From Coriaria nepalensis (taxonomy: Eukaryota; Streptophyta; Magnoliopsida; Cucurbitales; Coriariaceae): a stretch of DNA of 64,000 bases. A program made the translations under genes and the position numbers. Shown here in pieces: positions 47,758 through 59,169 of this stretch. Where the stretch lies: the NCBI GenBank assembly GCA_027186245.1, contig CP114484.1, forward strand, positions 3,050,501 to 3,114,500, in the 5' to 3' direction. The notes under the pieces are model-generated. The model was not told the DNA's origin, made no database searches, and was given only the letters and a program-made list of their open reading frames with translations. Position 1 is the stretch's first letter. Every line of letters begins with the position of its first letter.

Positions 47758-50700
47758 ATGTCTGGAGCGGGTACCCAGAACAGCTTGAGAAAAGCACTAG
47801 GAGCCATTAAAGACACCACCACAGTGTCCTTGGCTAAAGTCAACAGTGATTACAAGGTATAATTGACAATCCATTTCGCCCCTTTTTCTTTGTCCACTCA
47901 TCAAATGATTTATTTCTTTTATGGGTGGGTATTCAATTTGCAGGAGCTGGACATAGCTATAGTTAAGGCCACAAATCATGTTGAGCGCCCAGCAAAGGAA
48001 AAACATATTAGAGGTGACTCTTCCCACCTTCTCGGGATGGTTAATGAAAGTGTTAGATAAACATGGCTTCTGTATTTCTGGCCATACGATGGTGCTGTAC
48101 TTGTATTTAACAGTATGAGGATAGAAGAAAGTATCATGGTATTAGAGTGGGCGATTCAATGTGGCTGTGTTTTTTGTTGCAGCTATTTTCTCTGCTGTTT
48201 CAGCTACAAGATCCCGAGCTGATGTGGCATATTGCATACATGCTCTTGCAAGAAGGTTATCCAAGACACATAATTGGTCGGTGAGTTCATCCTGTTAATA
48301 TCAACTTCAAATGGGAAGAATGAGTTTACTTGATGGTCACCTCGATATCCTTAAAATGTGATTGCTGATATCTACTTATGTTAATAACTAATTGTGCTTT
48401 GGTGGTTCCATATCTGCATTGTATCATGCTTGTGTATTGCTAGAAAAAAAATTTCTTAACTCATTTGCTATGTTTAGGTTGCATTGAAAACTTTGATTGT
48501 CATTCACCGTGCCTTGAGGGAAGTGGACCCAACTTTTCAAGAAGAACTTATTAACTATGGAAGAAGTAGAAATCATATGCTTAATTTGGCTCACTTCAAG
48601 GATGATTCCAGTGCTAATGGTACTGCACTCTAACCATGCCCGGTCTTCAGTGTTTCTCCCCATTTAAGTGGGATTCTTTGTTCACGGATTTCCTTTTTGT
48701 TCTGATATAGCTTGGGACTATTCTGCGTGGGTCCGTTCTTATGCCTTATTTCTGGAGGAGAGATTGGAATGTTTTCGTGTACTAAAGTATGATGTCGAGA
48801 CAGATCATGCAGTAAGGATTTCACATCCTCTATGGACATCCTCTTTTAACCTTACTTATACTTTGTCTGTGATATCATTTCCATCCCTATTGCATGTGTC
48901 TTTGGTACGTTTTTAGTTGAAATTTCTCATGGTGTAGAGAACCAAAGAGCTGGATACTGATGGGATGCTTGAGCAGTTGCCAGCTTTGCAACAGCTTCTC
49001 TTTCGTGTTCTTGGCTGCCAGGTATTCTTTGCATCAATTAGTTGAGTAGATAAATTTGTCATGTTGGCGGTTATTGCTAATCACGTGCTAGCACATTTCA
49101 ACGCACTGTTCTACAAAAAATAGTTTCCACCTGTCATCATTTTTGAATTTGATGACCAAATTTATCCCATTTTGCTTTTGTGTTGCGAATAACTTGTAAC
49201 CTGTTTGCAGCCGCATGGGGCATCAGTTCACAATTCCGTGATTCAGTTGGCACTTTCCTTGGTAGGTCATTACTGTTAAAATCTTGCTCATTTAGTATTT
49301 TACCACATTTCATTTCTGTTGTTCATGTTCTTCACACTGATTGTCTTTTTATCATCTTACATAGGTTGCTTCTGAAAGTGTTAAAATTTATCAAGCAATA
49401 AGTGATGGCACAGTCAATTTAGTTGACAAGGTAGGATCTGGTGTGATGGTTTGATGAAAGTCCCATATTTGGAGATTGAACCTTGTCTAATGTCAAAAAT
49501 TACAGTTCTTTGAGATGAAACGCCACGATGCTATGAGAGCGCTAGATATATACAGGCGAGCTGGGCATCAGGTACATTTAGTGAATGTTTTCTCTTTAAT
49601 GAGCACAAAGACATATTGATTGTTTCTTAATCTCAGGAATGAAGAATCTGTCTCTATTGACATAAATTTTTTCCCCTGTTTTCTCTATATTTTCAGGCAG
49701 AGAATCTATCGGAATTTTATGAAGCATGTAAAAATTTCAACATAGGTCGTGGAGGGAAGTTTATAAAAATCGAGCAGGTTGACTATCCTACTTATGTTGT
49801 TTATATATCTTCTTTAGTTTTTACAAATTCAAATAGCTAAAGTGGATATCATCTTTTAACGATGAAGGCTCCTGCATCATTTTTACAAACCATGGAAGAA
49901 TATGTGAGAGAAGCTCCACGAGTCTCAACAGTCCGAAAAGATCAGGTATAAATGCTTTCTGGTTAATATTGTCTTAGGGGAAATAGCCTGTAGAGCATAT
50001 GTATTACCATCATACCATAAATTAAATAAAAATGGAAGAAGAAATATAGAAAAAATTACCGATACACTAGTACGCACATTGTAATGCCAGTAAAATCTTA
50101 CCGGCAGCTTACTCTATCGAGTATTTTAGAGGAAAACACGCACAATTAGTAGAGGTTATTACCTTTCTTTAAAATTAATTTTACTTTTAAAAATATTTTT
50201 GTTGAAATAGCATAATAATTTGAGTTTCTTTTAAAATATAATTGAAATTTTTATTAATTTGTGGAAATCTTTATCATAGGGAATTAACTCCAAAAACTTT
50301 TAAAAAAAACTTCATTATTTTTCTCAAACTATATATATATTTGTATACAATAATAAGTTTTCTAGAAAATTCTTCAGTTATATCATTTTCATAAGTCGTG
50401 TCCCATATGTACAACCCCACGAGTATGATCTTCTTCATTCGTCTGATCCTTTAACTATAACTTTACCTTTGTAATTCCCTACAACACAGGATAAGCATCT
50501 GTGAGCTGGAAGCTCAGTAAGGATATGGTGCTACTCATCATTTCATTTCTACATAACGTGCTATAATCATAATCTTAACATAGACATAACTTTAGCAAGA
50601 TAAATATTTTCTACAAGTCATCATGCTTAATAATTAATACTATCCTCAATTAATATAATTATTTTAAATAACCATAACAACAAACAAATAACATCATATC

Positions 50701-52772
50701 TCTGTGTTGCAGTAAAACTATACTTACAGATCTTGCAGAGGGTGATTGGCTTATGAATCCTAATTTTCTTTCTTTCTTTCTTTTCCTTCACAGTTTCTTT
50801 TCTTTTCCTTCACGGTTTCTTTTCTCTCTTCTCTTATTTCCTCTCTCTTTCCTTTCTTCTCTCCCTCACTCTCTCACGTTTTCCTTTTGATTTGATGAAC
50901 GTCGACTTTGGCTAAAGCCATATTTCTAGTAAAAGGGAGTGTTTCATTTGTTGACACTATAAGAACACTAATCAACATGTATGTTCTCTCTAATGACATG
51001 TCTTAATGCATATACATGTATTAAGTCACACTTGATGTGTCTTGACACATAAGTGGCTTTGCACCACCTATTCATCACATCATCATCATCATTATTATTA
51101 TTATAAATCTTAAAAATTATTAAAAGATCTTCTATTATTTTTATTAATAAAATTAGATATATGTAAGAATTATAATTTAGTAGAATTATAATTTAGTAGA
51201 AAGTCTTCTTTAAATCTATTTTTCTATTATTATATCTAATTTAAAATTATTAGGGATTTACACACATGATAAGATATGCAGATGATACCACACCAGTCAA
51301 GGGTTCAAGACCTTCTACCTTGTTTCAAAGATTTCTCTTTGTACCATTTACAAGTCAATGATGTCACAGTTTGTGAATCAAACAGTCTCTTTTCTCATAA
51401 TCACATTTTTTGAAGCATGGAGTTTTCCCTATGTACTTTTTTTTTTTCTTGGTACTCTTATGTTTAAAAGTATTTCTATTTGAAGGATTCTTGCCAATAT
51501 GTGAATCATATATTGTCAATTCGTTTCCAAGATATTTTCTTGAATGTTTGTACTCTTATACCTGTTTCTTATTATTTTCTGTCTTCAACCTTTCTTCCGA
51601 TGTTTACATTTTTAACTATTAATTTTACTCTTCTTTTTCCCCCTTGAATTTCGGGATCAAAACAAGGTGGTTACTGATAAAATTGATGCCCCAAAGGAAG
51701 TACTGGCCATTGAGTACAAAAAGACCCCAGAAGTGCAGGAGGAACCCGCAACTTCACCACCTGCACCACCTCCACCAGAACCAGTGAAAGTAGAAGATCC
51801 TGTGACTGAACCACCTGATTTTTTGGTAATTTTAGGATCTTGTTATATTATTGAATATTGTTTTTCTTTCTCACAGAAATATTCGATTGACTGAATCTTC
51901 GTACCTTTCCCATGGTTATGCTTTTCTTTGTTACTAGGGTTTGAGCGATCCCATTCCAAATGTTTCAGTATTAGATGAGAAGAATGCCCTGGCTTTGGCC
52001 ATTGTTCCAGTTGGCAAGTTTTCTTTCTTTCCATATTTTTCTTTTATCTATCTTTGGATCTACAAAGTACTCTAATGTACAGCACTTTATCCTACTGTTC
52101 CTTGATATGTGCAAGGGTTATAACTGAAGAATAGAACTTTTGGATATCAGATATTTAATAAAAGTAAGCACGCATATTGAATTGGGCAATTTATTTTTTT
52201 TCTGGGACTGCAGCTGATCAACCAACCTCAGCTCCGACTCAAGTAAATGGAACAACAGGCTGGGAACTAGCCCTAGTTACAGCTCCAAGCTCAAACGAAA
52301 GTGCAACAGCTGCTAGCAAACTGGTACTTCTTCTCTAATTTCATTCACTGGATATCTGTCTAATGAAGTATACCATGTACTGAATACTTCACAACTCTTT
52401 TATTGCTGAACGAAGGCTGGAGGATTAGACCTGCTTACCTTAGACAGCTTATACGATGATGCAATCCGAAGAAACAGCCAGAACGTGAGTTACAACCCAT
52501 GGGACCCCATGGCTGGGACCACAATGCAACAACCAGTTCATGACCCCTTTTTTGCTTCAAACACAGTGGCTTCACCCCCTTCAGTTCAAATGGCAAGTAT
52601 GGTCAACCAGCAACAGGCTTTCTTTTTACAACAACAGCAGCAACAAATGATGATGACAGGCCCACAGCCGCAGTCAAATCATTTCGGAAATCCTTATGCA
52701 GGTCCCGTCCATCCCTATGGTTCGGGTATTATACCAGTTCAAGCCAACAACCCGTATGCAGGCCTAAGGTAA
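47758..52772 (+). CDS. ANTH-domain clathrin assembly protein (AP180/CALM family)
   Basis: An endocytic adaptor that binds PtdIns(4,5)P2 and recruits clathrin at the plasma membrane or TGN. Fifteen exons: 47758-47856, 47944-48013, 48183-48280, 48478-48619, 48711-48811, 48938-49021, 49211-49261, 49365-49430, 49506-49571, 49697-49777, 49868-49945, 51667-51825, 51938-52013, 52214-52323 and 52416-52772, giving 545 residues. The ANTH phosphoinositide motif K-x9-K-x-K-H is exact at residues 41-54. The ANTH core runs to about residue 290. The disordered tail has a proline-rich stretch, a clathrin-box-like LLTLD, a DPF motif (HDPFFASN), polyglutamine and two NPYAG repeats. Intron 13 uses a GC donor. 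Intron 11 is 1.7 kb, far longer than the others. Confidence 0.94.
49946..51666 (+). other. Oversized intron 11 of the clathrin assembly gene, likely repeat insertion
   Basis: The other introns of this gene are about 70-200 bases, but this one is 1721. It contains AT-rich DNA, a CT/TTTC-rich stretch at about 50770-50885, an (ATC)n/(ATT)n run near 51080-51105, and no ORF with recognisable similarity. An inserted non-coding element is the likely cause, but no element ends were found. Confidence 0.6.
52014..52213 (+). other. GC-AG intron (clathrin assembly gene, intron 13)
   Basis: The exon ends ccagttg and the intron begins gcaagt, the classic GC donor context, and ends gggactgcag. This join gives [14 protein letters not shown] in frame. 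The GT alternatives nearby give a frameshift or an immediate stop. Confidence 0.85.
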
Positions 52773-55200
52773 ACATGGTAAGAAATGAACCGAGTAGACA
52801 GGTGTACAATATTTGGGCATATGCATATGTGCAATATATAGGTAGGATGAAATTCTTTGTGTTGATGATGATAATGATTTGATTATTTGTGTCGTGAAGG
52901 ATGATAATAATGATGTTTTTGAGAATTCTTTTGATTTCTTTCCAAAAACCTGGTTGATCAATCTGATCAATTTTCGACGATAAACTAGTATCGCCATTTT
53001 ATATTTTATATTTTTTGGTTTTCTACACTAAACGAATTTGTAAAATAAGATTGTATATTGCACTTATGCAATAAAAATGAAATTAATCCATTTGAGTCCT
53101 TTGATTAGCATTGGTTTAGGTTGTCTGTGACTTTTATTTTGATGTTAACACTGTAAAAATTGGTTGCATGATTGATATCCTGTAATCGGTATGAATGCTT
53201 TATAGTAAATAGCGTTAAATGCAAAGTGGCCCACATGTTTTTTTATTGAATAAATTAGACTTGGGATCCTTCAACTTTTAAATAATTAGATTTAAATCTT
53301 TCATGTTTAAAAAACTAGTTATATGTCCCTTAAACTTTTAAAAAACTAGATATAAGTACTTATTTTCTATTTTTCTTATTTTCAATAAAAAAATACTGAC
53401 ATGTCGCCAGCATGTTATATCAGCAAAATGTCATATCAACTAAATTAAGTTGAAATTTTTATATTTTATTTCTACCCTATCATTTAAATATATATTTTTT
53501 TATTTTTCACATATATTATTATTATTATTTTACCATTTAAGTTTTTTTTGTTACATTGATCCCAACTTCATCTTCATCCTACGACCTATCTTGAAATCCT
53601 CCATGGAACTAGATTTAATCTGAGCGAAACGATTGTAACTAGATCTAGTTCTCGATTGAGTTTGAACTCGATCTAACTATATCTTGTTCAAGTGACCTCG
53701 AAGTAAAAATGATACATGTTAAAATATTTGTTGGAAGGAGATGGATGGATTGGGATATCTATTTTAAATTATATTCAAGATTTATTTATTTAAGAATGAA
53801 AGAATTAATTTATAATAATAATAAAAAATGAAGAAAAAGATTTTAAAGAGTTTTTTTTTGTTTGTTTTTAAGTAGCGATGATATAAGATTGTTCCGATAA
53901 ATATTTTAAAATAAGATTTTATGTTTATTAAATTAAAATATTAAAGAAATTGTGTCCCTATAATTTTTTTAAATAGATATATATAATGTAAAGTTAATGA
54001 ATTCTTTAATTATTTTAGATATAAATTTAATTTATGCAATTATTTTCTCTCTCAAAATATTAGTATGGAAATAATTATTTTCTTAAAGAATGATTTCTAA
54101 TTGTAAGTATATAAAATGCTCTTAACTTTAATATTTGTTAATCATTTACAAATTAAATATATATTTAACTAAATTATAATGAGTATTCAAAACTTATAAA
54201 AACTATAATGAACACTCATATTTAAATTTAAATTATAATGAATTCGTTAAATATGAATATAATGAATATATACGTGTGTCATATAATTATTAAGTAAGTA
54301 TTAAAAAAATCTAAATTTGACATAATTAAAATTTTTATTTATATTCTTATCAACTTTTGTTTTTTCATTTCCCATATCGATGAGTGATCACAATCACTTA
54401 CTCTGCTAATATCAAAATGTTAATTTTTCAGTATACTTTTCTCTCCACTTCATTTTTTTTTTTCAACTTAATCACTGCCATTCTCTCCTCTGCCGCTAAC
54501 CAACGTCAGAAATATCTCTCTTTTCAAGCAATTAAGATCAATTAAGATTGTAAAATCTAAATTTTTAAAGCAATTAAGATCAATTAAGATTGTAAAATCT
54601 AAATTTTTAAACCTAACCACCGCTTGAGTCATGCAATTTATATTATCCGGAGTAATATTTCCACTTAAGTAATATTAATTATAATTTATAATAAATTTTA
54701 AATATTTATTATAATTTCTCAAATCAGATTTCATGCTCGTATTTCAATAATTCTCTTAAACTTTACCATTATATCCCTACTATACAAAATTTTTATATCG
54801 GCGGTCACCAATTATTAAAATAAAATAAGGATAAAAATTAAAAGATCTTATTAACTCATATCAAATTAAATATTAATAAAAAGTGAAAGAGGAAAATAAT
54901 AATTTAACTAAAATATTTCGAGAAATTTAATTACTCGGACCATAAAACACGAGAGGTGATTGCATTTAACCCTAATGTCAATGTATAAGAAGATCCCGTC
55001 TTTTTCAGTTGCACATACTTACGCGACTTCAAAAGTTCAAAAAAACCAAAAGAAAAGTACGTACAAAACAAAGAACAAGAAAGAGAGAGAGAGAGCTTCT
55101 TCTTCAACTTCACAAGTGATCCCAGAATGCTCTCGATCACCCTCTCTTCTCAATCTCTACAATAAAAAATTCAAAGCCAATTAATCGATCGCAACCAACA
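52773..55200. other. AT-rich intergenic region
   Basis: No gene is recognised. The stretch 53240-53450 (phrases such as cttttaaaaaactagatataa and gacatgtcgccagcatg) looks like repeat-derived DNA of the kind seen at transposon ends, but no partner was found. A GA run at 55079-55095 lies in the likely leader of the BSD gene. Confidence 0.45.
54527..54610. repeat. 42-bp direct tandem duplication
   Basis: The unit agcaattaagatcaattaag, continuing to taaatttttaa, occurs twice head to tail with a period of 42 bases and no visible mismatch in the shared part. Non-coding. Confidence 0.9.
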
Positions 55201-57857
55201 ATGTCATGGTTCCTAAGATCGGTTCAGTCCAACGACTCAGATTCCTCCTCCCAACCCCGCCAATTCCAGTCTCACAGTCCCCCATCCTCACTCGAACATA
55301 GTTCAAACACCACCCCGCCCGCTTCTGTCAAAGACGATCTCTCCGCCATCCGTATAACCCTAGGGCGCCAGCTCCGCGGCGTCGCCACCTTCCTCGCTCC
55401 CCCACCGTCGCCATCGACCGCCACCGCTACTGCTGATTCTTTGGATTCGTTGTCCTCGTCTCAAACGATCGTCGGAATTCGCAACGATTTGGTGGAAATC
55501 GGTGGCAGCTTAAGAACCAGTCTGTCACTGCTCTCTAATAATAGTAACAAGGCCGTCGGGGAGATCTCTCGGCTCGCTTCTAACTTTTTGCGGTTTCAGA
55601 ATAATTCTGATGAAGAAGAAGAACAAAAAGACGAGGATGAGTCGGTTGATGATGTTCCCGGAGTTACTGACGAGGTTCTTGATTTTGTGAACGAGATGTC
55701 TCTGCGGCCGGAGTGCTGGACAGATTTTCCTTTGCCGATTGACGATACTGGTAAAATCTTTTCCAACTTTCTTCTGTTGTTTCTATCCAAAAAATCGTTG
55801 TTTGTAAAGTGCTAAAGTAAGAATTTTCAGCAAGGAATGCTTAGTGTTACTTACGTTTGTAAAGTGCTAAAGAGTAAAGGTGCAGGCCTCTTAAAATAGC
55901 AACACCTTGGCTCTTTCTGTTTGAAAATTCTCTGTTCGGAAGAATACCTTGCTCTTGAGCTAGCAAAATCATGCTCTGAACTTTCAGAAAAACATTATCA
56001 AGTTTAGTGATGTTGTGCTACATTAGTGCCATCGATTAATTATCGATAAGTCCTGATTTGAGCAATGTGTTCCTTACTTATCTTATTCTATTTAATGCTA
56101 TCAGAATCAGGTGTAGCTGTAACACGAAGTTCCATACTTCATAGGACTATGATATAAATCTCTTTTTTTCTTGCCCGTATGATGTGTGTTTGGGTGTGCT
56201 GTTAAACGACATGGAACTTCTTGTCTGTGTTGTGTTTTTAAAGCTTAAAGATTGAGACGATTGCCATCCAAAGTCCTTGAAGTCATTTGGTATAACCTTG
56301 GACGTCAAGAAAAGTAACTCCTTTTCAATTGAGGCAATTTAAAAGCTAAAGGACCCCCATACTAAGTGAAATAACTCTGGATCAATGATTTATGAAGTCT
56401 TTTATTCTCTTGCTGCAGATTTCGAGATGTCTGATGTTCAGAGAGTACATGCTACAACCATTCAACAATTGGCCCCAGATTTCTCAGCTCTTCGAGAAAA
56501 GCTTCAGAAATATATGAATGATGAACAATTCTGGATGATCTATTTCATTTTGTTGCTTCCGAGATTAGATGAACATGATTTTGAGCTGATGTCAACCCCT
56601 AAGGTACTAGTTAATTTAGTTTTTAACTTTGTAAGATCACTATAAATATATGTTTGCTTTCCTGTTAGTTTTATATATTGGGATGGTCACCAGTAGCTAA
56701 GTCAACTTCTAGGGTGAGGTGTGCTTTGCATTTCGAAATAGCAAACTGGATTCTGGATAAAATGTATGTCAAACTGGATTTAAAGATTGTAAGATAAAAT
56801 GTAAGATCACTATAAGCGTTTTGTAAAGATTGTAGTTAGTAGGGAGGCCCAAATTGGAGTTTGACAAATGGCACAGGGAACTTCACCCCTAATCAAATAC
56901 AAGACTTGCTGCATCTGGACAGCTGGCTTAGTAGTTTACTGTCTCCCATGCTAATATGTTTGTACTTATTTCTAGTGTCAAGCTTTTTAACATAAGGTAA
57001 TTAATCACTATTCCGTAACTATATCGCCTAGTGTTGGAAGCACACGATCTAATTATCTATGTAGATGCACTTTGCTCATCAAAGTTTGAATGGCCTTTTG
57101 GTCTTTTGGTGGTCCATTCTACACTTCATATTTTCCATCCCTCTCTAATATCTGCAATTTTAATTCGCTTTACCGTGAAATTTATACATACACCTATAAT
57201 GTATATTTCCCAAATTTACTGTCATGGTGACTAAGATAATTTGTGCCATTAAAGACATATTCAACTTAAGAACAAAACAAATGGAAAATTTTAACTATAT
57301 GCTCTACAATAGATTTCAGCTTTTGTCATGTTATTGCATCTGTATTAATATGCTTATTTTCTTTGTAGATTGTCAAAGCAAGAGACATACTTCTGCAGAA
57401 TCTTGCCCATAAGAAAAACGCACAGGCAGAAAACTCTGAAAGGGCTCTGACTAATGATTCACGAGAGGGTGGCATGCCATCTGGAGAAAAGGCATCTTCG
57501 GATGAGTTTACCACGAAAACACAAGTTTCAGAAACTCATGAAGAAGAGAAGATTAGGCAATGGTTGGAGGAGGTAGAGATTGATAGAGAAACTAAACCAA
57601 ATGCCCGACAAAAGCTCGAGTCTGAAGAAGATATCTCATTCAGTGATCTGGAGGATGATGAAAACGATGATTCTAGCAGAATAGTAGCAAAGAATGGGCA
57701 GTCACTAGAGATGGGGTCTAGTTCACCTAATGAATCTAGTGATTGGGTTCGGCTGAAAGGAAGTTCGGGAGGTAAGAAAACAGGGGGAGATTCAAAAGAG
57801 AGGGACTCGGAAGGGGATGAGTCAAGTGATTGGCACAATATCGATGACTTTGATTGA
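55201..57857 (+). CDS. BSD-domain-containing protein
   Basis: The cellular role of plant BSD proteins of this type is not well known. Three exons, 55201-55750, 56419-56603 and 57369-57857, give 407 residues. The N terminus (MSWFLRSVQSNDSDSSSQ) and the serine-rich first 50 residues are low complexity. The BSD domain spans about residues 165-245: LRPECWTDFPLP, then FEMSDVQRVHATTIQQLAP, with the conserved FW pair in DEQFWMIYFILL. The C-terminal 150 residues are acidic and serine-rich, with a repeated ESSDW motif (NESSDWVRL and DESSDWHNIDDFD). The exons join in frame. Intron 2 (56604-57368) holds no recognisable feature. Confidence 0.92.
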
Positions 57858-58373
57858 ATGGCCGGTTCCAATGGTTGATGCTACTAAGATTGTATAATTT
57901 CTTATCTGCCTCCATGGTTCCTGCATGTATAAAAGAATTGATGGTACAAGGGTCGAATAGGAAAGAATTCTCTTAAATTTATTTTTCTTTGAAGTAAATA
58001 ATTTAGTTAATGGGATGAATTGAATTTGTATGTACATTTCTTTTTCTTTATCCTTAATGGGCTGAATTGAATTGCATTTGTAAATGATTTGATGTTGCAA
58101 TTTGTCATTGTGAAGGGTGGTCAACTCCAGCAAGGCAGCAAAGAAGTGCTGTATTCACTTCAGGCAGGATGGGAGTAGAGGACCACAAGTACATGAAATC
58201 ACGGTATAAAGGATGATCGCTATGATGAATACTAGAGAGCATCTGCACAGGAACAAAGGGAAAATTTTCTTAGTACACATGAATAGGAAAATGACAATAA
58301 TCTGTGTATGTTGCTCAAAATTTTCACCTATTTGCAAACCAAACCATTATAAATAATGAAGGCAGAAAAGGGC
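57858..58373. other. Spacer between the BSD gene and the VAMP pseudogene
   Basis: Contains the 3' UTR region of the BSD gene and the downstream side of the minus-strand VAMP pseudogene. No further gene is seen. Confidence 0.5.
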
Positions 58374-59169
58374 TTACATGAGCTTCACATTACTCCACCA
58401 TAGAGTATTTCCATATTTACTGGATTGCCTTCGGAACCGAACCGCATTACCTTGCATACTCGTAGTTTTATCGACCAGTAAAGCCAAATGGTCACCCCTC
58501 TCCAACACCTTATCTATATTGCCTATCATAACAATCCTCACCTATAACATAAACCAAATATAGATGTGTAAAGGAAAACTTTTCATCAAAGTACACTAGA
58601 AAAATTATACAAACCATACAATTTTGTTTGAAATGGTACCTGGCTCATTTCACCTTTCAAACAGTTTAGCCTATCGGCATTCAGATCGCTCGAGAAATGT
58701 TCCATCTGTTGGCTAAGAACCCTAGAGAATTCATCATTCATAGCATAAGCCAGAGCGGACGGTATGGCTCGACCTTAAGTCCTAACGAATCTCTTCAAGA
58801 AATGAAAAAGCAATCCTTCCTACACCACAATTCCACATTAAATCCCCATATCAAGAGACTAAACAGAAAAAAAAAAAATTAAGAATTTCGATTCGCAAAA
58901 GGGAATTTTAGGAAAGGTAAAGGAATCAATAGGGATTTGATCGATTTACTTCCGAAAGAATCGTCCGCCATGCAAAGAACAGTGAGGCCGTTTTTCTTCT
59001 TGACGTGAAAGACGTATCGATCATGAAAAAACGAGGAATTGCAATCTTCATTGCCCTTGTTTACCTTCTCCATAATCTGCCTCGCTATTGAGCTCCCATT
59101 ACTCTGACTCGAGCAGAACTCGATCAGAACTACGTGCCCTCTAGAAACCATCGCGTATAAAATCCCCAT
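58374..59169 (-). pseudogene. VAMP71-type longin R-SNARE pseudogene
   Basis: Three exon-like pieces on the minus strand: 59169-58950, 58819-58640 and 58541-58374. Exon 1 encodes the longin start MGILYAMVSRGHVVLIEF and HDRYVFHVKKKNGLTVLCM. Exon 2 encodes YAMNDEFSRVLSQQME. Exon 3 encodes the SNARE motif region NIDKVLERGDHLALLVDKT and ends WWSNVKLM. Splice sites survive. Exon 2 lacks about 11 bases where the family has DIHQ (near 58790-58797), which shifts the frame. In the shifted frame a TAA (58777-58775) then replaces the Tyr of the TYGRA segment. The product would be truncated in the longin domain, without SNARE motif or membrane anchor. Nearest relatives are VAMP711-713, late endosome/vacuole SNAREs. 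Confidence 0.85.
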
